64,000 bases of DNA from Pomphorhynchus laevis (Eukaryota > Acanthocephala > Palaeacanthocephala > Echinorhynchida > Pomphorhynchidae). The notes beneath the pieces were generated by a model. That model was not told the origin of the DNA, did no database searches, and saw only the letters and a program-made list of their open reading frames with translations. Shown one piece after another: positions 25,101-32,524 of this stretch. The stretch spans positions 1 to 64,000 of the forward strand of contig WNNJ02003404.1 of NCBI GenBank assembly GCA_012934845.2, written 5' to 3'. Within the stretch, counting starts at the first letter, position 1. Every line of letters starts with the position of its first letter. A program made the position numbers and the translations under genes.

Positions 25101-28100
25101 TTAACATTCACCACAAAGACTGGGAAAGTAGCTTTTCATGATTACATCACGGAATTGGGAATGTATTAAGTGACTTTCTGTTATTCGAAATACTACTGGT
25201 TCAACATATTATAACCCTACTTGTGTTACAGGGTCGCCTTCTATACTAGATTTGTTCTTTACTAAATGTTTGGGATACTGCTAAGGTGTTCGATATTATG
25301 CATAAATCGGCAATAGCGATCATTGTGTACTCTCTATGCACCCTCGGATCCAATATGACCTCTCAAAACTCAAAATTTAAAAAACGTTGTTGGGTAGGTA
25401 TTGATGCTACTTAAACTTGTTGCAAACTTCCCAAAGGGCATCTGGAATAGTCTTTATGTTGACTTCGGTTCGAATGTTCCAACGTCTTTGATCTTTTTGA
25501 GGAATTGAAACGTATTTCAGACATATTTTTCCGCTACGTGCCTGCAATCTCAAGCATGGATATCCTCCTTGATTCGACAGAGAGCTTCTTGATTCACTTA
25601 GGTTCCTCAATAAATTGTAGCCAAGTTTAGACGTTATCCTGCTTCCAAACGTGCCTGCATCGACTCTAGGAACTTATACAATAGGCTAAAATTTCAGAAA
25701 CGCTATTCGTACGAAGAGGGTATCGCAAGGATGCACCTTTGAATCCTAGGAGGTTTTGGTCATATGTAATAAACAATAGAACTCTTGTCACCACAATTAA
25801 TTCAATTCAAACGCCAGCTAAGACTTTAACCGAAACGTCTATTATCTCCTAACATTTAGCTGATAGATTCTCAGTGCAAGCTATGATTACTAACAAACAA
25901 CGTGATTTTAGTTATCAGAGGTCATTTGAACTCTAATAATATATTGGTTGATTTTCAACGTGGTTTCAAGATTGGACGTTTATGCCTAACTAATCTACTA
26001 ACTGCTCGTGAAAAATTGACAGATGCTCTGGGTGCTGGGTTCCAGGTTCATACGGTATTCCTTGACTTTCCTAAAGCCTTTGATAAAGTGCCCCATGATC
26101 GCATAGTATCCTAACTGTATCACTATTAACTTCATTAATATATTTGTGAGTGGGCCAGGCAATTTTATCGAATAGATCTTTCAGTGTTTGTGTATGAGAT
26201 GTGCTCTCTGAACTCTCTGTCCAATTGGTGCGAATCTACTAGATTACGTTTAAATGCTGACAAATGTGTCCTTATGCAATTAGGTCGTCTGTCTGAAACT
26301 CTTAGGTACTATATTGAAACATTGTCTTAAAGGAAATGTCTCAACATAAAGATTTTGGTATTATTGTCCATGGATCCTTGAAAACAAAGTTAAACACTGA
26401 CTTCACCCTAGCTAAAACTACTCAGGCATTATATTGTATAAAAAGCGCATTCCTCAGGTTAAGCTGTTCAATGTTCAAGAGATTATTCACCTTCCTCGTC
26501 GGGCCACATTTGGAATATTGCATTCAGGCTTGTTTTTCTATCACCAAGCGAGAACTATTATACCTGGAGTATATTCTTAGGCTGTGTTCGAGGCTCTGTG
26601 CTGGCTTAGGTGGTAGTGATGATCATGTACGTCTTAGTCGTATTGGAATTTTGAAGGTACGTGAACGGTTCATAGCTTTGGAAATGCTTTGTCTATGGCA
26701 CATGTCAAATGGTGGGTGGATTATCCCACCTATGTAATCACTACAGAGGCTGGGGTTTCAATGTCAGCATCAAAAGGATTCTGGAAAATCTTAATTTGAT
26801 GTGCAATGAAATCAAAGTTCGAGAAACGCGTATCGAAATTTGTTTTCAAAGAACTCAAAGTTTCGATTGCAAAATATATAGGAAGCTCAGTATCAGTGGT
26901 GTGGCTGAACATTTCACATGTTTTAAAATGTGAAAAACATTTGCTTCGTAGTTGTGATTGAAACAGTATCAATTTCTTCCGGAATGATTTGATATTAGTG
27001 TATAAATCAGGAAGATTCTGGTCTTCTTGCAATCTCAAATTCAGTTCGTTCACATGTTTTGTCAAATCAACATAGAATGCTAACTTCCACAGCCATGCGT
27101 TGTTTTGTAACTCAGTAAGAGGGCGATGCTTTTCATTAAAAAATTTCGATCACTGCTCGAAGTTCAAAACAGCGCTGAAGGACTTTCCCACAACTAAGCC
27201 AACGTACGGCAGTATTATAAGGCAAGTCATTTTCTCCAATCTCTTCAATAAATTGTCGGAATTGTCGATGATTCAGCTCAAAATTCTTGATAAAATTAAC
27301 GATTGATATGACTGGTTTCAGAACTTTAGACATATTCAAATATTTTCCGCACAAAGACTGTTGATGAATGATACAATGTAAGACTAATGGTTTTGAACCA
27401 CCGTCATTTTCTACAGCCTTTGACACAAGAGCGACTACTCCTTTATCTTGCCCACTCATGTTTTTGCCTCATCAGTTGTAATGCATTTCAAGTTTTCCAT
27501 CGAAGGTTCTCTTTTGATTAATGGTCATTTCAACTCCTTTAAAAATATCTGCACCAGTAGTTGTCCCATGAATACTATACATATCAAGAAGTTCTTCATG
27601 CATTTCATAGCTTTTATCTACTCCTCGAATATAAATCAACACCTGAGCAGTGTCTGTCACATCCGTTGACTCATCCAAGGCCAAAGAAAACCACTCAACA
27701 TGTCCATTTTTGTCGAACAGTTGAGAGGATATATTTTCAGCGATGTTTTCTACCCTTCGAGCCACAGTGTTTGCCGACAAGCTGACAGTTTTTAATGAAT
27801 TTACTTTTTCAGGCCACATTTCTTCGGCTACTGCATTTATACATTCTTTAATCATTTCTCCATCGGTGAATGGTTTTCCAAGTTTTGCTATTTCAAGAGC
27901 CACACGAAAGCTGGCACGAGTTGCTGCCTCTTGTTCAGTTTTGAGTTTTGTAAATGAAGATTGCTGCGATTTCAATCCGCGCTTCATTGCTTTGAATTTT
28001 TCTGTCCGCGAACTTCCTGTATATTTTGAGTAATTTTCAAAATGTTTTGCTTCATAATGACGTTTAATGTTATATTCTTTGAGAACGGCTATGCTTTCAT

Positions 28101-30895
28101 TGCAAATCAAACACAGCGCCTTGTTACCGGACTCAATTACGAAATACTGAATGCGCCACTGATCGTTGAATTTTCAGCATTCACTATCAATTTTTCGCTT
28201 CTTTTCCATACTACTAAATCACACACAAGAGCAACAATTAAATAAAAATACTGTAACAAAGATGTCTTAAACTGAAACACGCACAACCACGTTTTAAGGA
28301 GGTACGCACTATTTTATTTCACAATGGTATCATAGGAACTGACTTGTGGTTGCGCCACTAGCCTTCTTATATATATTCCAATTACTGCCATCTAGAAGTG
28401 TGTGTGGAAGACAGTAAAACTTTCTCGAACAAAAGAGATTATTCTGTACGCGCTATTAGCGCCATCTGTTGGAGATAGAAGGTACTGCCTATTTCCGCTT
28501 GCATCCACCAGATGTCGTGTCACGTTACTTCTCATGGCTCGTACTCTACGGCTGATACATAAATTACAGATAATGGCAGAAAATTTATAATTTGCAGTAG
28601 ATGCGTTTTGCGGACTTTAGTCCGATTTGCAGCCTTTTTTAAACGTCGCGTACTTTTTCAGACTTTTTTTCATAAGTAGACTATTCCACTTTTTACCACC
28701 GGCAACAATGATAATATGGTTTGGCCCTCGGAACTTACTGGATTAATAAGTATGGCCCTAAGGCTGGAAAGTTTGGAGGAGACCCCTGGTGTAGGCTAAA
28801 ACGTTATTTTGTTCACCTACAGTATGATATACAAAGTAGTAGTAGATGTAACTCTGATCAAAGCGGTCTTTACGTTCTGAACCATTAATACGAAGATCGT
28901 CTAGACTGTTCTGTTTCCTCTGCGCATCAGTTGTCAACTCTTATATTGCATTAACGTCTGGGATTCTTGTATTTTGTTGTTGTCTTCGCCATTACACGGA
29001 AGAAATTATCTATAATTTTCTGTATTTCTAGCTGCATGGACGATACTTTGGTTATTTAACTTTATACAACTTATAACTGGGTGGTCTAATACCAAATCAA
29101 TCGGACAGGATTTTTCTGGTCAGAGTGGAATTCAAGCTTCAATTACTTTCAGTTTTCTGTCTGTGTTTTCTTGGGTAAGATATAATTGTTTTTAAACTTT
29201 TAATTAATTCAATACTTTAAATAGTGATATTTATTTAACAATTTTAAAACATTATGGATACAAAACGGCAGTTTTATTAATTTTAATAATATACGGACGT
29301 TGACTTATCAAGTAAATACAACAATGAGATAGCAATGGCTAATTAATAATGTGAAAAATTCAAACCGAATGCTGTGTGCTCAAATTACGACTACATTCAT
29401 CTTGTATATTTTTCATTAAGTCAAACACTTCGCGGAATAGAAAACTTTACCTAAAGCATTTAGTAGTGAAATATTAAAATTTATTTTATCTGAAAGAATC
29501 CTTTTACATGTTCAATAGAACATACCTTTCTGAGTACGCTTCGAGTTTATTATCATTTTTTGCTATTATATTTAACTCACAAGGTTATCGGAAATATTAT
29601 GTTCTTTAACGATATTTTGTTAAAACACTATATGCTATTTAGATAAATTAATTTTGTTAAACTTGAAAGCCATACCAGCAAATGAAAATTAAATTTACCT
29701 CCAATATTTTAGCAGAACAAATCTGGCATCATCAGAAATGTTTAATTGTTAGCTTAGCTGTTTCAACTTAGCTATCTGCATTGAATACTAACTGACTAAA
29801 ATTAAATTTTTCTGATGATTACATATTTGTTCTATCTCATTATCAAAATAAATTTTACTGCAAATTTGCTCGGTATGGTTTTTCAATTAAACGATATAAA
29901 GAAAAACCTGCAGGCCTTGAATTCCAATTCAAGGATTAATTAATTGCGATTTAATTTAGCAAAATGTTATTAACTTAATTTTTGATAATTTTTAGGCTCT
30001 TCTGTGTTATATAAGCGTCCGTCGAACCAAAAATGGCAGTAGCTCGTTGGATATCGCACCAAATTCCTATCTGAGTTCTGCAAGTGGCGGATGCTTTATA
30101 ACAACTGGTAATGAAAATTCAGCAAATAGTAACTTATCGGCAACACAAGTATCATTTAACGATTTAAAAACTACCGACTATTCTGATGTAAATACAGGTA
30201 AGCCTTTTAGTTTAAATGGTGAAACTGGAGAGGGATATACATTGTCGTCGGCTGATAATAGAAACATTTATTTTCCAAATATAGAAAATCATTGTTGCCA
30301 GAAATACAGCTGTCTTCCTCGTAATGGTAGTATACAGGTCGAAATATGTAAACCTTCTTTACATCAAGAATGCTCTTTAAACTGTTGTAACCGCTTTGCA
30401 CAGAAAGATGATCTCAAATCCAAGAAAAATAGTTTATATTCAAGACTTATCGGTATAAGTAATCACTGTAAAATTAAGATGACATCATATTGGTTCAACA
30501 TTGGACAAAATTATCATATTCACAATGAGAATGATAATTGCAACGATATAATTAATGACGATACAATTGATGGTTATAATATATCATCCTTACCACCATT
30601 AAAGGTATACGATAATGAAATTGTAGCACTTACAACTTGCCCGGATGTTGTTAGTACTCTAGGAAATGACATTTGCCAAGATTGCAAGAAATCCGGTGCA
30701 GATTGTACTCGGACTGCGCAAACATCGAGACAAAATGTCAAACAAGACAACTGGGTGGATACCCCATCTTATAATTCAATTTATTCGGGATATGATTATG
30801 AAAATGGTTACAATGACGATGTTATATTGTGTCGTAACAGTAACTTAAACCACATAGTTCGCAATGCCGCCTGGATTTCGGCCAGTGAGCACTAA
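10137..30895 (+). CDS. Syngr: Synaptogyrin, four coding exons
   Basis: Synaptogyrins are four-pass MARVEL-domain proteins of synaptic and related vesicles that shape membrane traffic and exocytosis. Joining 10148-10288, 16901-17120, 29032-29174 and 29996-30895 gives one uninterrupted frame of 467 codons; every junction has GT donor and AG acceptor, with intron phases 0, 1, 0. Diagnostic family stretches are seen: IIQRPNVVLRFISW before TM1, IFSIIVFGCI in TM1, AVAIGVFSFLTSICFFVSDI as TM2, SSFRERKKVVVLDGIVS in the cytosolic loop, AWTILWLFNFIQLITGW as TM3 and ASITFSFLSVFSW entering TM4. The first lumenal loop keeps two cysteines (C67, C76). Usual family length is about 190-240 residues; here exon 4 adds a ~290-residue tail. 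Introns 1 and 2 are loaded with transposons. I am very sure of the family; the tail is less certain. Confidence 0.93.
10148..10288 (+). CDS. Syngr: Synaptogyrin coding exon 1
   Basis: Codes residues 1-47, from ATG to the Trp before TM1 (VVLRFISW). The acceptor AG is at 10135-10136, so 11 bases of 5' untranslated sequence precede the ATG. The donor is GTATGT at 10289. Reading on past the donor in frame stays open for about 50 codons, but this is intron sequence: the family motif resumes in frame at 16901. Confidence 0.92.
12209..12258 (-). ncRNA. Hammerhead-like element in Penelope-like 3' end
   Basis: On -, 12258-12251 (CTGCTATG) pairs perfectly with 12216-12209 (CATAGCAG), enclosing GGCC-GAAAC (GAAA at 12228-12225) and a U-A dinucleotide before the closing strand. 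This is helix I, GAAA box and cleavage position of a type I hammerhead with a one-pair helix III, a form known from Penelope-like elements. The CUGAUGA strand is not recognisable, so the motif is probably decayed. Confidence 0.4.
12333..14436 (-). pseudogene. Penelope-like reverse transcriptase, copy 1
   Basis: About 700 codons. The N-terminal part (14436-13693) has a basic start and the conserved segment METECNCKSLSFDKINEHICTH followed by LIKLLSKGYKYR, an arrangement I know from RTs of one metazoan retroelement group. RT motifs follow in order: YWNPKLHKNPIKPKFI (13323-13679), YDFSTLYTNLD (motif A), KGVPMGGNSSPIIADLFLSF (motif B, in 13017-12790) and FRYIDDICVF (motif C, 12806-12333), then a thumb with EHSCIPYNIKYN. 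No GIY-YIG endonuclease domain was found on either side. The frame is broken in about three places (one stop, two frame changes), so the copy cannot make a full protein. Confidence 0.75.
14451..15469. other. Intron 1 spacer
   Basis: AT-rich and non-coding on both strands. It may include the 5' end of the Penelope-like copy (to about 14700). Nothing else can be supported. Confidence 0.4.
15470..16596 (+). mobile_element. Jockey-like LINE fragment A with target-site duplication
   Basis: A 5'-truncated copy, 15480-16586, flanked by the perfect 10-bp duplication ACACTGGGCG at 15470-15479 and 16587-16596. It starts inside the RT at GFVKGRS (about codon 500 of the intact ORF2 at 39.3-41.7 kb) and runs through YADDTTALF to the C-terminus and a 3' tail of ATTT repeats. 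Several frameshifts and stops are present (open pieces 15622-16047 and 16207-16455), so it is dead. The truncation, tail and duplication are the classic products of target-primed reverse transcription. It sits in the sense orientation in synaptogyrin intron 1, ending 300 bases before exon 2. Confidence 0.9.
16901..17120 (+). CDS. Syngr: Synaptogyrin coding exon 2
   Basis: Codes residues 48-120 plus the first base of codon 121: TM1, the first lumenal loop with C67 and C76, TM2 and the cytosolic loop ending VVVLDGIVS. Acceptor AG at 16899-16900, donor GTACGC at 17121. No ATG-initiated ORF marks it, so an ORF scan misses it; it was recognised from the family motifs IFSIIVFGCI and SSFRERKKV. Confidence 0.93.
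17150..17225. repeat. AT microsatellite
   Basis: Imperfect tandem units of about 14 bases (ATATAATATTATAT) beginning 30 bases after synaptogyrin exon 2. Confidence 0.8.
17274..17442. mobile_element. MITE copy 1, ~169 bp with long terminal inverted repeats
   Basis: Begins AATTATTGGAGCTGGATCAA and ends with its reverse complement. The arms are about 65 bases each (ending TCTGTTAGCAT and ATGCTAACAGA) around a ~40-base centre. No ORF. A second copy with the same arms lies at 32652-32821. Neither flank shows a clear target duplication beyond the AATT ends, so the superfamily is open. Confidence 0.85.
17443..18799. other. Intron 2 spacer with two unassigned ORFs
   Basis: Two - strand frames, 18112-17861 (83 codons, starting MDKNKISSEI) and 18723-18538 (61 codons, starting MFTNTLLHDS), have no recognised motifs. 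They could be decayed transposon coding sequence. A C9 run occurs near 18511. Nothing else is supportable. Confidence 0.3.
18800..19188 (-). mobile_element. Dispersed LINE-tailed repeat, copy 1
   Basis: About 390 bp, highly similar and inverted with respect to 61262-61622. Sense strand is -, because the 3' end (near 18800) reads TTTAATAAAATCTTTATT, the same terminus as the Jockey-like LINE ending at 24016. Both copies keep an open sense frame ending in EQSFEGGDVFEQKGGMEIMR and a stop, then ~150 bp of untranslated sequence. It is probably the 3' part of a LINE subfamily or a non-autonomous rider on the LINE machinery. The 65-codon frame on the opposite strand, also conserved in both copies, is taken as a shadow. 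Confidence 0.7.
19260..20100 (-). repeat. 273-bp coding tandem repeat (acidic, 91 residues per unit)
   Basis: Slightly more than three units with a period of exactly 273 bp (landmarks GCATCATCGATAG at 19531 and 19804 and its variant at 20077). On - the array is open from 20096 to 19386. Each unit reads SIDDADERSEDLSDNRIE, then an Asp/Glu/Ser-rich stretch, then AYSSEVDTVDTFNIVG. The period is a multiple of three and units differ mainly by substitutions, so the frame was kept while the array grew. No transmembrane segment, signal peptide or known domain. It lies in the LINE-rich second intron of synaptogyrin, on the opposite strand. Confidence 0.75.
20154..20504 (-). CDS. Unrecognised ORF upstream of the acidic repeat
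   Basis: A 116-codon frame (starting MLIHPYKTMQKQLYEIASF, with TVHVGASKGLVSNFKKTT near its middle). It is co-oriented with and 58 bases ahead of the acidic 91-residue repeat, so both may be parts of one decayed gene or transposon ORF; a stop separates them. The GASKGLVSNFKK segment faintly recalls DNA-binding regions of pogo/Tigger-type transposases, too weakly to name. Function unknown. Confidence 0.35.
   Translation of the reverse strand: MLIHPYKTMQKQLYEIASFSTNETVHVGASKGLVSNFKKTTMGDNGLMNFAYESFLKIWPTLDSRQGETVDDREDFSERLERSLNHFVLGFLNSKGVLRFHIDHVEVNFQGFIGYD
20560..24016 (+). mobile_element. Jockey-like LINE copy B, long but decayed
   Basis: Both ORF regions are present. ORF1 pieces start near 20622 (MNVLQVSDFVSG) and continue in 20798-21217, ending just into the first zinc knuckle (YTYPHCSR), after which about 250 codons of ORF1 are deleted. 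ORF2 starts at 21434 (EPFSLNVLQWNSG), with endonuclease pieces 21658-22011 (IILGDFNDRTG-type motif) and RT pieces 22713-23462 (FLDFAAFDRI, GVPQGSPLFPILY, YADDTTALF). The C-terminal piece is 23557-23919. The 3' tail is AATAAAATCTTTATTATTATTA ending at 24016 (one short run shown). Many stops and frameshifts exist, so it is inactive. It lies in sense in synaptogyrin intron 2. No target duplication was found. Confidence 0.85.
24560..24790 (-). mobile_element. Jockey-like LINE relic
   Basis: On -, a degraded RT piece reads RIANEILPYIKRLYHKDDP, then after frame changes VVYIDDTKSMF, matching RIVNRVEILLYTKRFYYEDDP and VVYADDTTALF of the intact copy at 39.3-41.7 kb. No ends are visible. Confidence 0.6.
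24860..26735 (+). mobile_element. CR1-like LINE copy 1, internally deleted
   Basis: Endonuclease piece at 24890-25141 (CVLYRSPFSALR, then LLLGDFNIHHKDW). RT piece 25902-26114 (FQRGFKIGRLCLTNLLTARE, then FLDFPKAFDKVPHDRI). A deletion removes the YADD region near 26115-26200. The C-terminal RT piece follows at about 26200-26737 (STRLRLNADKCVLMQLG, LVGPHLEYCIQA). This motif set is typical of CR1-clade LINEs of invertebrates. The copy is broken by many stops. Its 3' end is lost at the junction with the hAT transposon near 26737. Confidence 0.8.
26738..28215 (-). mobile_element. hAT transposase (GTF2IRD2/ZBED-like), truncated
   Basis: The frame begins at an ATG at 28209 (MEKKRKIDSEC) and has an early stop, then a BED-type zinc finger (CLICNESIAVLKEYNIKRHY, then H). 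It continues in 28110-27472 with SLALDESTD (first acidic catalytic motif). A double frame change near 27465 hits the CITTDEAKT stretch (second catalytic Asp), and the ORF goes on in 27459-27136 (KPLVLHCIIHQQSLCGK, AVRWLSCGKVL) and 27130-26730 (NNAWLWKLAFYVDLTKHVNE). The C-terminal hAT dimerisation region is missing. Terminal inverted repeats and the 8-bp target duplication expected for hAT were not found; the 5' end lies somewhere in 28215-28750. A cut-and-paste DNA transposon, dead. Confidence 0.88.
28216..29031. other. Intron 2 end, including the unresolved hAT 5' flank
   Basis: Non-coding. A short palindrome (TTGCGGACTTTAGTCCGATT) near 28606 may belong to the hAT terminal region. The stretch ends in the acceptor TTTCTAG of synaptogyrin exon 3 at 29031. 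Confidence 0.4.
29032..29174 (+). CDS. Syngr: Synaptogyrin coding exon 3
   Basis: Completes codon 121 (Ala) and codes residues 122-168: TM3 (TILWLFNFIQLITGW), the second lumenal loop and the start of TM4 (ASITFSFLSVFSW). Acceptor AG at 29030-29031, donor GTAAGA at 29175. It contains no usable ATG and is invisible to ORF scanning. Confidence 0.92.
29996..30895 (+). CDS. Syngr: Synaptogyrin coding exon 4 with long cysteine-rich tail
   Basis: Acceptor TTTTTAG at 29989-29995; in-frame start ALLCYISVRR completes TM4 and gives the basic stop-transfer. The tail (residues ~178-467) is hydrophilic, rich in Ser/Asn/Asp and Cys (for example CCQKYSCLPRNG, then CSLNCCNRF), and ends in a tyrosine-rich stretch (YNSIYSGYDYENGYNDD), which recalls the Tyr/Gly-rich tails of other synaptogyrins. 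A good donor-like CAG-GTAAGC at 30195-30203 could end the exon early in an alternative transcript. The stop codon is at 30893-30895. Confidence 0.85.
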   Translation, partial: ALLCYISVRRTKNGSSSLDIAPNSYLSSASGGCFITTGNENSANSNLSATQVSFNDLKTTDYSDVNTGKPFSLNGETGEGYTLSSADNRNIYFPNIENHCCQKYSCLPRNGSIQVEICKPSLHQECSLNCCNRFAQKDDLKSKKNSLYSRLIGISNHCKIKMTSYWFNIGQNYHIHNENDNCNDIINDDTIDGYNISSLPPLKVYDNEIVALTTCPDVVSTLGNDICQDCKKSGADCTRTAQTSRQNVKQDNWVDTPSYNSIYSGYDYENGYNDDVILCRNSNLNHIVRNAAWISASEH

Positions 30896-32524
30896 GGCCG
30901 TATTATATGAACTCGCTTTTACTTTTTCAATTGAATATTACCTTGTCACTAATATAGTAGTATAGTGAGATTGTTCACAATGAGAATGACATCGACTTAC
31001 CTTTCGTGAAATTTTTCTTATTTTCATACTATTGTATTAATGTCAAAAGTTAGAGACTGGTATTTATTAATTAAATTGAAAATATTTATGTTAAAAATAT
31101 TTACAATCCTTTTTGTCTTTGAACACTAGCTGAATTTATACACATTTTTCAAGATATACTCTGTTCTAATTTTAATATTAAAAATAAAATATCTTCTAAA
31201 AAGATGTTCTAAAGACAAAATTTATTGAAAACTATCATAGATAATGGAAATAATTTAGAATGGATCCCAGGGGCTACATAACTTTTGATGAAACTTTTTA
31301 ATATAAAATTAATGTTTTTTCTCATTATGAAAATAATGAAAAAAATAATTATTTTTGAAACTTAATTTTCAAAATTTAGGATAATTATGAAAATATTATC
31401 ATCGAGTTAAAAATTCGAATTTCGCACCTGGAGAGAAGATGCTTGCAAGTATTGTAGCATAATTTGTATAAGTGCCGCAGTATGATGCATTTCATTCATA
31501 TATTCACGACTGTCACACACACAAAAAACAACTTTTAACTTAAAAATATATTTTTTCTCAAAGATTTGGAATTATGCCATATTAATGTAGTTTATTCAAA
31601 TGTTCGATAATAGTGTGGTGAAGTAAATGCTAAAATATTAAGGTCCCATTAGTATCATGTTAAAATAAATTTGAATTTTAATAAAAATTTAATTAAAATG
31701 TTTTTATATTCACACTATTTCATCTAGTAACAATAATTTATTGTTGCTTTTTTAATTATTCGTATTAAATGCTTTTTGTTACAAAATATCAAAGCAAGAG
31801 TCCCTGTTTTAACTAAAATATAATTTTTAATGTTTTCTATTAATTTGCTGAAATATTTGGCATTTTATGACGTCTGTCATTCGAACATCGAAACCCTACA
31901 TAACACTTAATCGTGTGATTAACATAAATATCCTTTCTTGAACATTTTTCATACATATTCTTTCAGAATATTTAACTCTTTGCACCTTTCATTCCTATTT
32001 GTTTCATCTTTGCATGATCCATCCACCAAAATCGTCTAATATTCCAAATAGTAGTCATATATGCTAATTAACTTTTATAAGAAAATATATGAGCGCGATA
32101 TAGTTCGAATATTCAAACCCAACTTTTCCTTCATTTGGCTTGCCATTAACTTTATCCCTGACCTACTAATTATTTACTGCATACATGCATATTAATTTCA
32201 TCCTAGAGTGCTTATTATTAAATGGAGTGTTCAACTTCATGCACATATATTATTTTCCTAATTTGTACTTATATCCAGGTAAAATAAAAATAATAAGTAA
32301 ATTTTTATTATTAAAATTTAAATATTATCTTAACTGAAGAGGCAATTTGCAATGAGTAAATATTCTGTCTTTGAACTTTTAAAATCCTCCGTGTATTCTT
32401 AGTAAACTCGAATAAATTACTTTATTAACAAGAATACTCTACTAGACGTAATTATAGCCTACCTTCTATGTGATTTTCGTCTTCTATATTTTCGTGGTCG
32501 CCAGTGTCGTTCTGAATTTCTTAA
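30896..32524. other. Synaptogyrin 3' UTR and AT-rich spacer
   Basis: No ORF worth reporting. An AATAAA at 31183-31188, 290 bases after the stop, is a candidate polyadenylation signal. The rest is AT-rich non-coding sequence. Confidence 0.4.

Noticed and set aside
27100-28590. Several + strand ORFs of 60-96 codons
   Set aside because: They are complements of the hAT transposase on - or lie in its flank without motifs.
30207-30848. Overlapping ORFs within synaptogyrin exon 4
   Set aside because: They lie in other frames of the tail exon and show no family features.
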